Assembly: GCA_000739535.1 (NCBI GenBank)
Contig: DF820468.1
Span: forward strand, 235,685-299,684
Length of the DNA stretch: 64,000 nucleotides
DNA from: Candidatus Vecturithrix granuli
GTDB lineage: Bacteria; Moduliflexota; Moduliflexia; Moduliflexales; Moduliflexaceae
Direction: 5' to 3'
Shown: piece by piece, positions 26,754-35,450 of the stretch
Position numbering within the stretch: the stretch's first letter is position 1
How the letters are laid out: every line of letters begins with the position of its first letter
Made by a program: the position numbers and the translations under genes
Notes under the pieces: model-generated
What the model was told of the DNA's origin: nothing
Databases searched by the model: none
What the model saw: the letters and a program-made list of their open reading frames with translations, nothing else

Positions 26754-27068
26754 ATGAGTGAATTTGATTATGAATTTGACAGCGATGTCGTCACAGAAGA
26801 AGATATAGAGGTGCGCGAACCGCGACTCTATCATGTGATGCTCTATAATGATAATTATACCACGATGGATTTTGTCGTGTATGTGCTCGAAACGATCTTC
26901 CATCATTCCGGTCCGGCCGCAGAGAAAATCATGCTCGATGTGCATCAGCGCGGGAAAGGGGTGGCCGGTACGTATCCGCGCGACATTGCCGAAACCAAAG
27001 CTCTGCAAACCCGCAACCTGGCTCAGGAACATCATTTTCCATTAAAATGCGTCGCAGAGCCTGTATAA
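26754..27068 (+). CDS. clpS: ATP-dependent Clp protease adaptor ClpS
   Basis: 104 residues, the normal ClpS size. An acidic flexible N-terminus (DSDVVTEEDIEVREP), then YHVMLYNDNYTTMDFVVYVL, which holds the Asn-Asp pair binding the substrate alpha-amino group, then VHQRGKGVAGTYPRDIAETK. ClpS delivers N-degron proteins with bulky first residues to ClpA. The gene lies 88 bp after the CULT gene and 165 bp before clpA. The ATG at 26754 was preferred to one eight codons upstream because the resulting protein has the usual ClpS N-terminus. Confidence 0.95.
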   Translation: MSEFDYEFDSDVVTEEDIEVREPRLYHVMLYNDNYTTMDFVVYVLETIFHHSGPAAEKIMLDVHQRGKGVAGTYPRDIAETKALQTRNLAQEHHFPLKCVAEPV

Positions 27069-27086
27069 CAATGATATGATCGAACA

Positions 27087-27228
27087 TAAAGAAACTCACG
27101 CAAAGCCGCAAAGAACGCAAAGGTTATTATTTATAACAGGCGACAGGTTTTCGGTGCAAAAGAATAATCAAGGACATGTTCGCCTTTACACTCTTTGCGA
27201 CTTCGCGTCTTTGCGTGAGACTTTTCGT
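27087..27228. repeat. Inverted repeat element between clpS and clpA
   Basis: CTCACGCAAAGCCGCAAAG near 27094 and its inverted counterpart CTTTGCGTCTTTGCGTGAG-like arm at about 27191-27222 enclose about 70 bp. The family CGCAAAGACGCGAAG is common in environmental bacterial genomes; diverged copies are at 55892 and 63535. It ends a few bases before the clpA start codon. Confidence 0.7.
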
Positions 27229-27233
27229 GTGTA

Positions 27234-29621
27234 ATGAGTCGTCAGGAAGTCCAATCTGTCGTTGACACGGCTATTCGTGAAGCTATTTTGCGACGACATG
27301 AATATATTACCGTTGAACATTTATTGTACAGCATTTTGCAGCACGACACCGGCGTCACGATCATCAGTGCATGCGGCGGCGATGTGGATCGGCTGTTAAA
27401 ACAATTATTGCACTTTTTTGCAGAACACATCCCCGAGCTTCCGGTGCTTTCGGTATGGCAGAACGATTCTGCTGCTGAAAGTGAGAGAGAGACGGAAGTA
27501 GAGGAACCCTCGCCTGTTCAAACCCTGGGATTCCGCCGGGTATTGGAACGCGCGGTGAATCAGGGGATGTCGTCAGGCCGGCAGGATTTGGATGTCGGCG
27601 ATCTCCTGGCCGGAATATTTTTGGAACAGGATTCTCACGCCGTTTATCTGCTCAAAAAACAGGGGATCACGCGCTTAGACATTCTTAATTACATTTCTCA
27701 TGGCATGACGAAAGATGACGATGAGTTATCCCTTGCGAAATTTGATGAGCCCGGCGAACTTGAAGAATCCGAAGAGGAGGAAGACGCCTTTTCTCGTGAG
27801 CGAACGCCGCAGAAAGGCTTCAAGCTGGAATCCTTTGCCGTGAATCTAACGGAGTTAGCGCGGCAGGGGAAACTTGATCCGCTCATCGGACGCGAACGTG
27901 AAATGAAGCGAGTGACGCAGGTGCTCTGCCGTCGTCTGAAACATAATCCTGTGTTAGTCGGTGAACCCGGAGTGGGGAAAACCGCGATTGTCGAAGGATT
28001 AGCGCAAAACATTGTGAAAAGTGCGGCGCCAAAAATCTTGCACAACGTGGAGATTTTCGCTCTGGATATGGGCGCGCTCTTAGCTGGTACAAAATTTCGA
28101 GGTCAGTTCGAACAACGCTTAAAAGCTGTGCTGAAAGCGATTAACAAATATAACCGCAAAGCCGCTTCCGGCCTGGGGGCGATCCTGTTTGTGGATGAAA
28201 TTCATACCATTGTGGGCGCAGGCGCGACGACCGGCACGTCAATTGACGCTTCGGGATTGCTGAAACACGCGCTTCACGCTGACAATTTGCGTTGTATCGG
28301 TGCAACCACGCATGATGAATATCGCCGTCATTTCGAACACGACCGCGCCTTAGTGCGCCGCTTTCAAAAAATTGACATTACTGAAGCCTCGGTGGAAGAT
28401 TCTATCGCCATCTTACACGGTCTGCGCAACCGGTTTGAAGAATATTACCAGGTTCAATACACAGACCCGGCTTTAGAAAGTGCGGCGCAACTGGCGTTTC
28501 GACATATTGCGGAACGTTTTATGCCGGATAAAGCGATTGATGTGATTGATGAGGTCGGCGCGTTGAATCAAATCCGCGAACCGGAACAACAAAAAGCCGT
28601 GCTGGATGTGGCCGATGTGGAAGAGGTGGTCGGCCAGATTGCACACATTCCGGATCTCAATCCTGGCGAATCTGAACGCGACCAACTGGCGGTGCTTGAA
28701 CGCAAAATGAAGGAGAAAGTTTTCGGTCAGAATCGCCCGATTGAGGCCGTGTCCGCTGCCATCAGATTATCTCGCGCCGGATTGAATCTGCCCGATAAGC
28801 CGGTCGGCGCATTTCTATTTGCCGGGCCAACCGGCGTGGGCAAAACCGAAGTGGCGCGGCAACTGGCTCTGGTTCTGGGAGTCGCTTTTAAACGCTTTGA
28901 CATGAGCGAATACATGGAAAAGCACACCGTATCGCGCTTAATCGGCGCGCCGCCGGGCTATATCGGCTACGACCAGGGGGGACTCTTAACCGAAGCGATC
29001 CGCAAAAATCCGCACTGTGTGCTGCTGCTGGATGAAATTGAAAAAGCGCATATTGATCTGTTTGATATTCTGCTGCAAGTGATGGATCATGCCACGCTGA
29101 CCGATAACACCGGACGCGAAGCGGATTTTCGCAACGTGATTCTGATTATGACCACGAATGCCGGCGCGCGCGAAATGGGCAAACGTATCATTGGTTTCGA
29201 TCAATCCATCGATCTTTCAGCGAGCCATCACGCGATTGAAAAACTGTTCAGCCCGGAGTTTCGCAATCGTCTGACCGAGATCGTCTATTTTGACCCTCTA
29301 TCGCAACAGATTATGATCCAAATCGTGGGAAAATTTATTGATGAACTGAATGGGCAGTTGGCTGCGCAGGAAGTCCGTCTGGAACTTGATGATGCCGCCA
29401 AACTCTGGCTGGCAGAGCACGGCTATGATGAAATGTACGGCGCGCGTCCGCTGGCGCGGTTGATTCAAACCACCATCCGTCAGCCCTTAGCCGAAGAAAT
29501 CTTATTCGGCCAGTTGCAAAACGGCGGAGTAGCACGAGTAACCCTGGAAGATGAGAAGTTGGTAATTCACGCGGGCACTTCAGCGTTATGCCAGCCTGCT
29601 AACAATTCCCTGAGAGGATAA
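27234..29621 (+). CDS. clpA: ATP-dependent Clp protease ATP-binding subunit ClpA
   Basis: 795 residues. Clp N-domain at 1-155 (ClpS docking site), acidic linker 160-195, first AAA+ with Walker A GEPGVGKT at 243-250 and Walker B ILFVDEIH at 317-324, then second AAA+ with Walker A GPTGVGKT at 531-538 and Walker B VLLLDEIEKA from 596. There is no ClpB-type middle coiled coil. An IIGF loop near 662 matches the IGL/IGF tripeptide that docks ClpP, so it unfolds proteins into ClpP, whose gene is not in the window. No SD is visible; the start codon lies right after an inverted repeat. Confidence 0.96.
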   Translation: MSRQEVQSVVDTAIREAILRRHEYITVEHLLYSILQHDTGVTIISACGGDVDRLLKQLLHFFAEHIPELPVLSVWQNDSAAESERETEVEEPSPVQTLGFRRVLERAVNQGMSSGRQDLDVGDLLAGIFLEQDSHAVYLLKKQGITRLDILNYISHGMTKDDDELSLAKFDEPGELEESEEEEDAFSRERTPQKGFKLESFAVNLTELARQGKLDPLIGREREMKRVTQVLCRRLKHNPVLVGEPGVGKTAIVEGLAQNIVKSAAPKILHNVEIFALDMGALLAGTKFRGQFEQRLKAVLKAINKYNRKAASGLGAILFVDEIHTIVGAGATTGTSIDASGLLKHALHADNLRCIGATTHDEYRRHFEHDRALVRRFQKIDITEASVEDSIAILHGLRNRFEEYYQVQYTDPALESAAQLAFRHIAERFMPDKAIDVIDEVGALNQIREPEQQKAVLDVADVEEVVGQIAHIPDLNPGESERDQLAVLERKMKEKVFGQNRPIEAVSAAIRLSRAGLNLPDKPVGAFLFAGPTGVGKTEVARQLALVLGVAFKRFDMSEYMEKHTVSRLIGAPPGYIGYDQGGLLTEAIRKNPHCVLLLDEIEKAHIDLFDILLQVMDHATLTDNTGREADFRNVILIMTTNAGAREMGKRIIGFDQSIDLSASHHAIEKLFSPEFRNRLTEIVYFDPLSQQIMIQIVGKFIDELNGQLAAQEVRLELDDAAKLWLAEHGYDEMYGARPLARLIQTTIRQPLAEEILFGQLQNGGVARVTLEDEKLVIHAGTSALCQPANNSLRG

Positions 29622-29649
29622 CTCAGTAGGTGATCATAAGTTTTCAGGT

Positions 29650-29685
29650 GAAAAACCAGGCTTTTTCGAAGAAACCGGGTTTTTA
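29650..29685. repeat. ACCAGGCTTTTT / AAACCGGGTTTTT hairpin
   Basis: GAAAAACCAGGCTTTTTCG with inverted AAGAAACCGGGTTTTT, 28 bp after the clpA stop; possible terminator as well as a member of the hairpin family of 12028. Confidence 0.65.
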
Positions 29686-29714
29686 AATGCCTGAAAACTC
29701 TTGAACCAGTATTT

Positions 29715-30242
29715 ATGTCAGAATTTCGTTATGATTCATATTGTGGGCTTTATTGCGGGGCTTGTGACATCTTAGTAGCCTATAAAAACGGACTTGAAAC
29801 CGGAACAACCCCGCAGTGGAGCGACTTGCCTCCTGAATTTGCCAACAACCTGCCCTTTAACGCCCAAAAAGCTGAGATCAAGTGCTATGGGTGTAAAACG
29901 GATACGGTATTTGCCGGATGCTCAAAATGTTTCATCCGCAAGTGCGCTCGCAAAAAGGTGGGAATCGAAACCTGTTTAGATTGTGAGCGTTACCCGTGTT
30001 ACCGGGTGAAGATCATGGCGTTTGCCAAAAAGCTGCTGAAGATTGAGACAAAACTTCCGCACCTGAAGGCGATAGCGTCTAATATCGAGGTCATCAAAAA
30101 CAATGGCGTGCAGTTTTGGCTGGAAGAGCAGCAGCGCAAGTGGCAATGTCCGCATTGCGGGAAACGCTTATCATGGTACCGCGCTTCCTGCCCTGACTGC
30201 AACAGCCACGGAGAACAGCCCGACTCATTTTCGGTCAGGTGA
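29715..30242 (+). CDS. DUF3795 cysteine-rich protein
   Basis: 175 residues. Begins with the DUF3795 signature YCGLYCGACDI, then CYGCKTDTVFAGCSKCFIRKC, CLDCERYPCY and a C-terminal zinc-ribbon-like CPHCGKRLSWYRASCPDC. DUF3795 proteins of anaerobes are thought to bind metal through these cysteines, but no activity is established. No signal peptide, so cytosolic. It is a single gene, with no SD in front of its ATG. Confidence 0.88.
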   Translation: MSEFRYDSYCGLYCGACDILVAYKNGLETGTTPQWSDLPPEFANNLPFNAQKAEIKCYGCKTDTVFAGCSKCFIRKCARKKVGIETCLDCERYPCYRVKIMAFAKKLLKIETKLPHLKAIASNIEVIKNNGVQFWLEEQQRKWQCPHCGKRLSWYRASCPDCNSHGEQPDSFSVR

Positions 30243-30617
30243 ACGAACTAAATAAGTACAAGGATTTCTCATAAGAAAAGGATTTCTGAATATTGCCTGA
30301 AAACAATTGTTTTACGACAATGAAAAACGGAATGATTTTTGCAAAAAAAGAATATGCCCGCGAAACACGCGAAATACGCGAAAATTTTGCATGAAATGAC
30401 GCGGTGTCTCTTGAAACACTCATGTCATCAACCTGTGTTTTCAACGTATGTTTTCGCGTGTTTGGCGTGTTTGGCGGGCTATCTTCCTGCTTATGCCATA
30501 TCCGTTCCGTTTTTGATTTGCGAAAAGCTCAGTTATTCTGCAAAAGTCCGAATATTCTTTCTTATATGTGATTCTTGTAGTTACTCAGGAAAACAACAAA
30601 GCAGAGGTTGCAAAAAC
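30243..30617. other. Intergenic region with an inverted-repeat element
   Basis: 375 bp. 30356-30479 holds GCCCGCGAAACACGCGAAAT and its inverted counterpart GTTTGGCGTGTTTGGCGGGC, a MITE-like element. Reading frames through it, continuous with the next gene, are considered non-coding. Confidence 0.6.
30356..30479. repeat. GCCCGCGAAACACGCG inverted-repeat element
   Basis: About 29-bp imperfect terminal inverted repeats (GCCCGCGAAACACGCGAAAT and, inverted, GCCCGCCAAACACGCCAAAC) enclose 66 bp. No transposase. Confidence 0.7.
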
Positions 30618-31037
30618 ATGAGAGACGCAAACAAAACCATTGGCAATCTAATTGACAAAGCAAGCGTTGCGATTATCGGTTCCGTTGATGAAGATGGTTT
30701 TCCAAATTCAAAGGCCATGCTCCCGCCGAGGAAGCGGGAAGGCCTGAAGCACATTTTCTTTACAACCAATACCTCCTCCATGCGGGTCAAGCAGTATCTC
30801 AAGAACCCGAAAGCGTGCGTCTATTTCTTTGATAAACGCTTCTTCAAAGGCGTGATGCTGAAAGGCGTCATGGAAGTCCTGCACGACAGCGGCTCAAAGG
30901 AAATGATCTGGAGGCCGGGCGATGAAATGTATTATCCCCAAGGCGTCACGGATCCCGATTACTGCGTGCTCAGATTCACGGCGCAACAGGGAAGGTATTA
31001 CAGCAATTTCGCCTCTGAGAATTTTGAAACTGAATAG
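30618..31037 (+). CDS. Pyridoxamine 5'-phosphate oxidase-like flavin-binding protein
   Basis: 139 residues from the ATG at 30618, preceded by AGAGG. The frame is open further upstream through a repeat element, but the family begins here. The split-barrel fold of general stress protein 26/PNPOx-like proteins is seen in ASVAIIGSVDEDGFPNSKAM, HIFFTTNTSSMRVKQYLKNP and VMLKGVMEVLHD. These small proteins bind FMN, FAD or F420 and reduce unknown compounds. The lack of PdxH active-site context makes a vitamin B6 role unlikely. Convergent with the aspartic protease gene, three bases apart. Confidence 0.85.
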   Translation: MRDANKTIGNLIDKASVAIIGSVDEDGFPNSKAMLPPRKREGLKHIFFTTNTSSMRVKQYLKNPKACVYFFDKRFFKGVMLKGVMEVLHDSGSKEMIWRPGDEMYYPQGVTDPDYCVLRFTAQQGRYYSNFASENFETE

Positions 31038-31040
31038 AGT

Positions 31041-31460
31041 TCAATCAGGCTGTTGCTTTGGAGCGATCTCAAAGATAGTTTGCGAGCCAAAAAAGTACAC
31101 ATCAAACTCACGAAAGAAATTCATCTGTCCCAAAATGACAGGCACATGACGATGTTGCGTCCAGGCAAACACGAGCTTGACCGGGGCAAATGGCTCAACA
31201 GTCGCTGATACGATCAAACTGCGTGCCTCATAGCCGCCAAGATTGCCAGTCAACCGAACTGGCGCAGGGAGGCGATCCCATACTGCGCCAAGTTGAATCC
31301 CAAGATCATAGGGTAACACATTGACCGTTGCGCCGGTATCCAATAACCCAGAAACGGATACCGATCTCCCCTGGTAGGTCAAGAGCATTGGCAAAAAAGG
31401 GAGCTTGATGCTTCCTGGGCGTGGATCAGTAAAGGGGAATCGTCGTGTGTTCGTCTGCAT
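31041..31460 (-). CDS. Retroviral-type aspartic protease-like protein
   Basis: 139 residues from the ATG at 31460. The active-site motif LLDTGATVNVLPYDLGIQLG carries the DTG triad near residue 40, after a strand PMLLTYQGRSVSVSG that forms the flap side; a later VILGQMNFFREFDVYF matches the second psi loop. A single DTG means it would work as a homodimer, as retropepsins do. No membrane helix. It overlaps the end of the upstream small gene by 35 bp, so the two are translationally linked; such pairs look like addiction- or processing-type modules, but I know of no proven case. GGAG lies 11 nt before the start. Confidence 0.8.
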   Translation of the reverse strand: MQTNTRRFPFTDPRPGSIKLPFLPMLLTYQGRSVSVSGLLDTGATVNVLPYDLGIQLGAVWDRLPAPVRLTGNLGGYEARSLIVSATVEPFAPVKLVFAWTQHRHVPVILGQMNFFREFDVYFFGSQTIFEIAPKQQPD

Positions 31461-31668
31461 ACATGTTCGTCTCCTTCTGTAGTTCGCGCCATAAAGTCTC
31501 TGCGGCGTCATACGCGTCATAAGGAGACCAGATCGGATATGTTGCGCCTGGTCGCAACATGAGTGCCGCTTCTTCCTGTGCTAAGTCTGCCATGATCCAT
31601 TGTATTAACTGAAATTTTTCAAGGCGTGGTAATGGCTTGATCGCGGATTGTAATTCAATCAATGACAT
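31426..31668 (-). CDS. Small protein paired with the aspartic protease
   Basis: 80 residues from the ATG at 31668, nine bases after GAGGA. Helical N-terminus (SLIELQSAIKPLPRLEKFQL, then IQWIMADLAQEE) similar to antitoxin-like or addiction-module proteins, then the segment TYPIWSPYDAYDAAETLWREL and a polar tail. I recognise the shape from small proteins encoded before single-domain aspartic proteases in cyanobacteria and other repeat-rich genomes. It may be the protease's substrate, chaperone or antitoxin; nothing in the sequence decides. Upstream in-frame ATGs (to 31737) lack an SD. Confidence 0.6.
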   Translation of the reverse strand: MSLIELQSAIKPLPRLEKFQLIQWIMADLAQEEAALMLRPGATYPIWSPYDAYDAAETLWRELQKETNMYADEHTTIPLY

Positions 31669-32277
31669 CAGCATACTTCCTCGCTTACCATGTTGCATGT
31701 TAGGAATATCAATTGAAAGCCTGTTGAGACCCCACATGCTTTCAAAGATGAAACTTCTCTATGACAATATAATCACTCATTATCTCTCCGTCAAGACAAA
31801 AACAGGGAAGAACACAAATCTTGTCTTCTCTGTTCATTGCTCGCCGTGTTTCGGGAATGAGCGAAGCGATTTCCCGAAACAACAAAAACTGGGCTGCGAC
31901 TACTCTGTAAACTAAATTGGATGATTGAAAGTCATATCATCACTCTCCAGAGATTTCTATAACGCAATGTGCAACTTCGGATGACTAACACCAGGCTTTA
32001 GCCTGGTGATGGGCGAAAACGCTCCTTCACCCTCTCCTTCTGCCGTCCACAGGACGGCGGAAGGAGAGGCGAGGGGAATGGTGCTGCCCTTTCCCCCGGC
32101 ATAAATGCCGGAGTGAGTCATTCGAAATTACACATCGCGTTAATAGATTGATTTTAGGCTCATTGAGTGTCTCCTGAGTTTCCTGAATTATCACTCGAGC
32201 TAAGGCCAAATGCTGGAATCCCTTGATAAGTACCTCCTGATATGACCGGAATGTTTGCTTTTCCCAAATAACCCTCA
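31669..32277. other. Intergenic region
   Basis: 609 bp. An AT-rich part precedes the small gene; 31988-32010 contains CCAGGCTTTAGCCTGG, a hairpin; 32020-32080 contains CTCTCCTTCTGCCGTCC with inverted GGCGGAAGGAGAG. A minus-strand frame of 83 codons at 32027-32278 begins on the permease stop but resembles nothing I know. Confidence 0.45.
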
Positions 32278-33102
32278 TTATGCCTTCATCCCGCTGGTGG
32301 CGATACCCTGCAAGATATTCCGGCGCAGGAAAAAGAACACGATCACCATCGGGATAATTGTGATGACGGCCCCGGCAGAAATTGCGCCGTATTCAATGTA
32401 AAATTGGCGTTGATAGATGGCCAGACCCAACTCGGTAGTGTATTTATCTTTGGTAGTCACCACGACAAGCGGCCAAATAAAGTTGGCCCAGGCTTCGGAA
32501 AACGCAAAAATCCCCAGCGCCATCATCGCGGATTTACTTAACGAAAGAACAATCCGCATGTAAATCCAGAATTCATTTGCGCCGTCTATGCGGGCCGAGT
32601 CTATTAAATCGTCCGGAATCGCCATAATATTCTGGCGCATGAAGAAAACCCCAAAAGTCATGATTGACATGGGAAAAATCATGGCCGCATAAGTATTCAT
32701 CATTTTGGCCTTGAACACCATGATAAAGAGCGGGATCATATAGACTTGCAGCGGAATAATGGCCGTGGCCAGAATCAGCGTAAACAACAGGCCTTTGTAG
32801 GGAAATTTATATTTCGCAAAGATAAAACCGGCCAGGCTGGAAGTCAGCAAGATGCTGACCATCGATCCCAGCGAGACGATCAGGGAATTCAGCATATATC
32901 GTAAGAAATCTTCTTTCACCAGAATTTGGGAAAAATTTTCCAACGTGATGCGCTCCGGTAGAAATTTTGGCGGCCACACGCTGATATCAGCGGGGGTCTT
33001 CAGGGCGGTTGTCAACACCCACAAAAACGGAATAATCACCATGACGGCAAACACCATGCACACCCCATACGCCACAAGTTGAACCCAACGTTCTCGAAAC
33101 AT
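32278..33102 (-). CDS. Carbohydrate ABC transporter permease, MalG type
   Basis: 274 residues, six membrane helices, permease signature DSARIDGANEFWIYMRIVLSL near residue 166, and the C-terminal NILQGIATSGMKA. Third gene of the importer operon 35450-32278, starting six bases after the MalF-type stop codon, with GAGGAG overlapping that gene's end. Confidence 0.93.
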   Translation of the reverse strand: MFRERWVQLVAYGVCMVFAVMVIIPFLWVLTTALKTPADISVWPPKFLPERITLENFSQILVKEDFLRYMLNSLIVSLGSMVSILLTSSLAGFIFAKYKFPYKGLLFTLILATAIIPLQVYMIPLFIMVFKAKMMNTYAAMIFPMSIMTFGVFFMRQNIMAIPDDLIDSARIDGANEFWIYMRIVLSLSKSAMMALGIFAFSEAWANFIWPLVVVTTKDKYTTELGLAIYQRQFYIEYGAISAGAVITIIPMVIVFFFLRRNILQGIATSGMKA

Positions 33103-33108
33103 AAGTGC

Positions 33109-34017
33109 TCACTCCTCATCTTCCCGAAACACAAGAAACTGGATAATAATCAGCGTCATCACCAACACCAGCAGCACCACAGACTGCGCGCCGGCGTAGC
33201 CCATGCGATAATATTGAAACGCGTTCCGATAGATTTCGCTTACCACCACTTTCAGATCATAGGCCGGTGCGCCCTGGGCCGAGGCCGTCAACACATAGAC
33301 CGGCGAAAATACATTAAAAAACGTGATTGTGCTCATGACCACCGCAAACAGGATAATGGGGCGCAATAAAGGAAAGACGATATGCCACAGGCGATTCCAC
33401 GGCGTCGCACCGTCAATTTCGGCGGCTTCCAGATAGGTGGTAGGAATATTTTTCAGCCCCACGCTGAACACAATAATGTAGTAGCCTAACATCTTCCAGA
33501 CCGCGACAATGACGACGGCATAAATAATTAATTTGGGGTCTTGCAGCCACCCTTGCCTGCGAATCCCAAAAATCGAAAGACTATAGTTTAATAAGCCGTA
33601 CATCGGATCATAAATCCATTTCCAGATCACTGAGGCCGGCACCCACGGCGTCACCACCGGAATGTAAAAGATAATTTCAAACAGTCCCGATATGTGCTCG
33701 ATACTGCGCAGTAAAATGGCGATCAGCAGCGCCAGAACAAGAGTGAGCACCACCGCAAGCGCTGTGAATTGAATGGTATTGACCAGGGCCGTATGAAAGG
33801 CGTCGTCTTCCAACAATCGCCGATAATTTTGAAGCCCGATAAAAGGTTTGTTTTTTTGGGTAATATGATAGCGATAGAAGGAGAGGCGAATTGTTTCAAG
33901 GATCGGATAAATCCGCACCACGACAAACAAGAAATAGACTGGCCCTAGCGCCAGCAAGATCCACAGGCCATGATGTTTTTTAAAACTCTGATAAGCTTTG
34001 CTGGAGGATTCCGCCAT
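33109..34017 (-). CDS. Sugar ABC transporter permease, MalF type
   Basis: 302 residues from the ATG at 34017 (AGGTAGAG just before). A start 20 codons upstream would run through a C-rich palindromic repeat and is unlikely. Six membrane helices and the signature EAAEIDGATPWNRLWHIVFP near residue 205. The loop WKWIYDPMYGLLNYSLSIFG is typical of CUT1 MalF subunits. Same operon as the binding protein at 35450 and the MalG-type gene. Confidence 0.93.
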   Translation of the reverse strand: MAESSSKAYQSFKKHHGLWILLALGPVYFLFVVVRIYPILETIRLSFYRYHITQKNKPFIGLQNYRRLLEDDAFHTALVNTIQFTALAVVLTLVLALLIAILLRSIEHISGLFEIIFYIPVVTPWVPASVIWKWIYDPMYGLLNYSLSIFGIRRQGWLQDPKLIIYAVVIVAVWKMLGYYIIVFSVGLKNIPTTYLEAAEIDGATPWNRLWHIVFPLLRPIILFAVVMSTITFFNVFSPVYVLTASAQGAPAYDLKVVVSEIYRNAFQYYRMGYAGAQSVVLLVLVMTLIIIQFLVFREDEE

Positions 34018-34136
34018 GTTCTCTACCTGTATACCCACCCCTCCCCCTCCTTTGGAGAGGGCTGGGGGTGAGGCCATAGAACTTAACAGCCCTGCCTGCT
34101 CCTGGGAGGAGCAGGAGGGGTTGAGGAATACGACTC

Positions 34137-35450
34137 TTATTCCGAAAGAATCCCGTTATCTGCCAAAATGTCTTCAGCGACTTTTTGCATCTTTTGAATC
34201 ACCGCTTTGCACCCTTCAGGATTATCCACCAGCGAGGCGTCCCGGAAGGCTTCCTGTAGCACTTCGCCCACCCTGGTCGTCATTTCTTCATAGGCGATAT
34301 TCGGGGCTTCCAGATATTGATTGTAGCCCTCAACATCTTCCATCACGGCTTTATATTTCGGATTCTCTGTCAGGAACCAGCCAAAATCCCGATCCTTGCG
34401 CAGCGGGCTATACCCTGCTGTTTTGAGCAGCACGTCCAGAGCTTCCTGTTCTTGCAGCATCCTGATAAAGTCCCAGGTTTCGTCTTTCAGTTTCGACTGA
34501 TTATTGACCGACAGGATCTCGATGTAGTTGAACGCGCCGCGCACAACCCCTTTGGGCATCGGCGCGGTGTCAAAATTAATGTCGGGGCCGTTGGTTTTAA
34601 TGAAGGCGATCGCCCAGGTTTCCCGCAAAAACATTGACGCCACTCCCGAGGCAAATCCTTGCGCGTCGTGCTTGAGATCCCAGTCGTCAACTTTCCGGTC
34701 GCCGTGCAAATGGTTGACATGATCCAGCAGGGCCTGCACGGCCACATCCAGGTGATCGTTCAGGGTTACGCGCACCGTGCCCGGTTGGTTGCCAACTTCA
34801 AAAATCTGTTCGCCCGCCATCTGATAGTACAGATACCCGAATTTCTGGATTCCGCCGGAAGGTCCGGTTAAGCGCATAGAAAAACCAGCCCGTTCAAGCG
34901 TTCCGGAAGCGTCTTTTTTGACGAGTTTTTCAGCATACTCCCACATCTGCTCAACCGTATCCGGCGGTCCGGGCAGGCCGGCTTCTTGAAAATGATCGAC
35001 ATTATAATACAGGGTGCTGCGCCCGGTCCAGTAGGGAACTCCATAGGCCACACCGTCACCGGTCACGATAGCCGTATAAGTTTGATTCATTTTTTCCGGA
35101 TCGTTTACGATTTGGGCCAGATCATCTGGTAATGGTTCCAAATACTCGTTATTGTAATAGCGCGGGAACAGAAAATCATGTAACGCCAACAAATCCGGAC
35201 CGGCTCCGGTCGGCACGCTGCTGGCGAGTTTCGCTTCAAAGTCGCGCAGTTCAAAGGTCAGAATTTCCACTTCAATCTCAGGATATTTCTTCTCAAATTC
35301 GGCTTTCACAAGCTCAAATGCCGGCAAGGTTTCGCCATATCCCAGCCAGATCGCTAATTTTTCTTTGGCCAAAGCCGGACTCCCGATCATCAGCATACTG
35401 GCAACGACGAAAATAAGAGTGACCATCCACAAAAATTTTTTAGTCTTCAT
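34137..35450 (-). CDS. Carbohydrate ABC transporter substrate-binding protein (CUT1)
   Basis: 437 residues. Signal peptide FLWMVTLIFVVASMLMIGSP, cleavage likely after ALAKE or the preceding ALA. Family-1 binding-protein features include FELRDFEAKLASSVPTGAGP, YGVPYWTGRSTLYYNVDHFQ and ASMFLRETWAIAFIKTNG. First gene of a three-gene importer operon without an ATPase. AAGGAGGC precedes the ATG by about 9 nt. A near-match to the LacI-type operator lies 260 bp upstream (35711), so it may share that repressor with the importer at 19831. Confidence 0.93.
   Translation of the reverse strand: MKTKKFLWMVTLIFVVASMLMIGSPALAKEKLAIWLGYGETLPAFELVKAEFEKKYPEIEVEILTFELRDFEAKLASSVPTGAGPDLLALHDFLFPRYYNNEYLEPLPDDLAQIVNDPEKMNQTYTAIVTGDGVAYGVPYWTGRSTLYYNVDHFQEAGLPGPPDTVEQMWEYAEKLVKKDASGTLERAGFSMRLTGPSGGIQKFGYLYYQMAGEQIFEVGNQPGTVRVTLNDHLDVAVQALLDHVNHLHGDRKVDDWDLKHDAQGFASGVASMFLRETWAIAFIKTNGPDINFDTAPMPKGVVRGAFNYIEILSVNNQSKLKDETWDFIRMLQEQEALDVLLKTAGYSPLRKDRDFGWFLTENPKYKAVMEDVEGYNQYLEAPNIAYEEMTTRVGEVLQEAFRDASLVDNPEGCKAVIQKMQKVAEDILADNGILSE

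Noticed and set aside
30339-30617. 93-codon N-terminal extension of the PNPOx-like gene
   Set aside because: The frame merely happens to be open through an inverted-repeat element; similarity and the SD begin at 30618.
32027-32278. 83-codon minus-strand frame starting on the permease stop codon
   Set aside because: The start overlaps TAATGAGG and is well placed, but the second half runs through a palindromic repeat and the translation has no recognisable domain; too weak to call.
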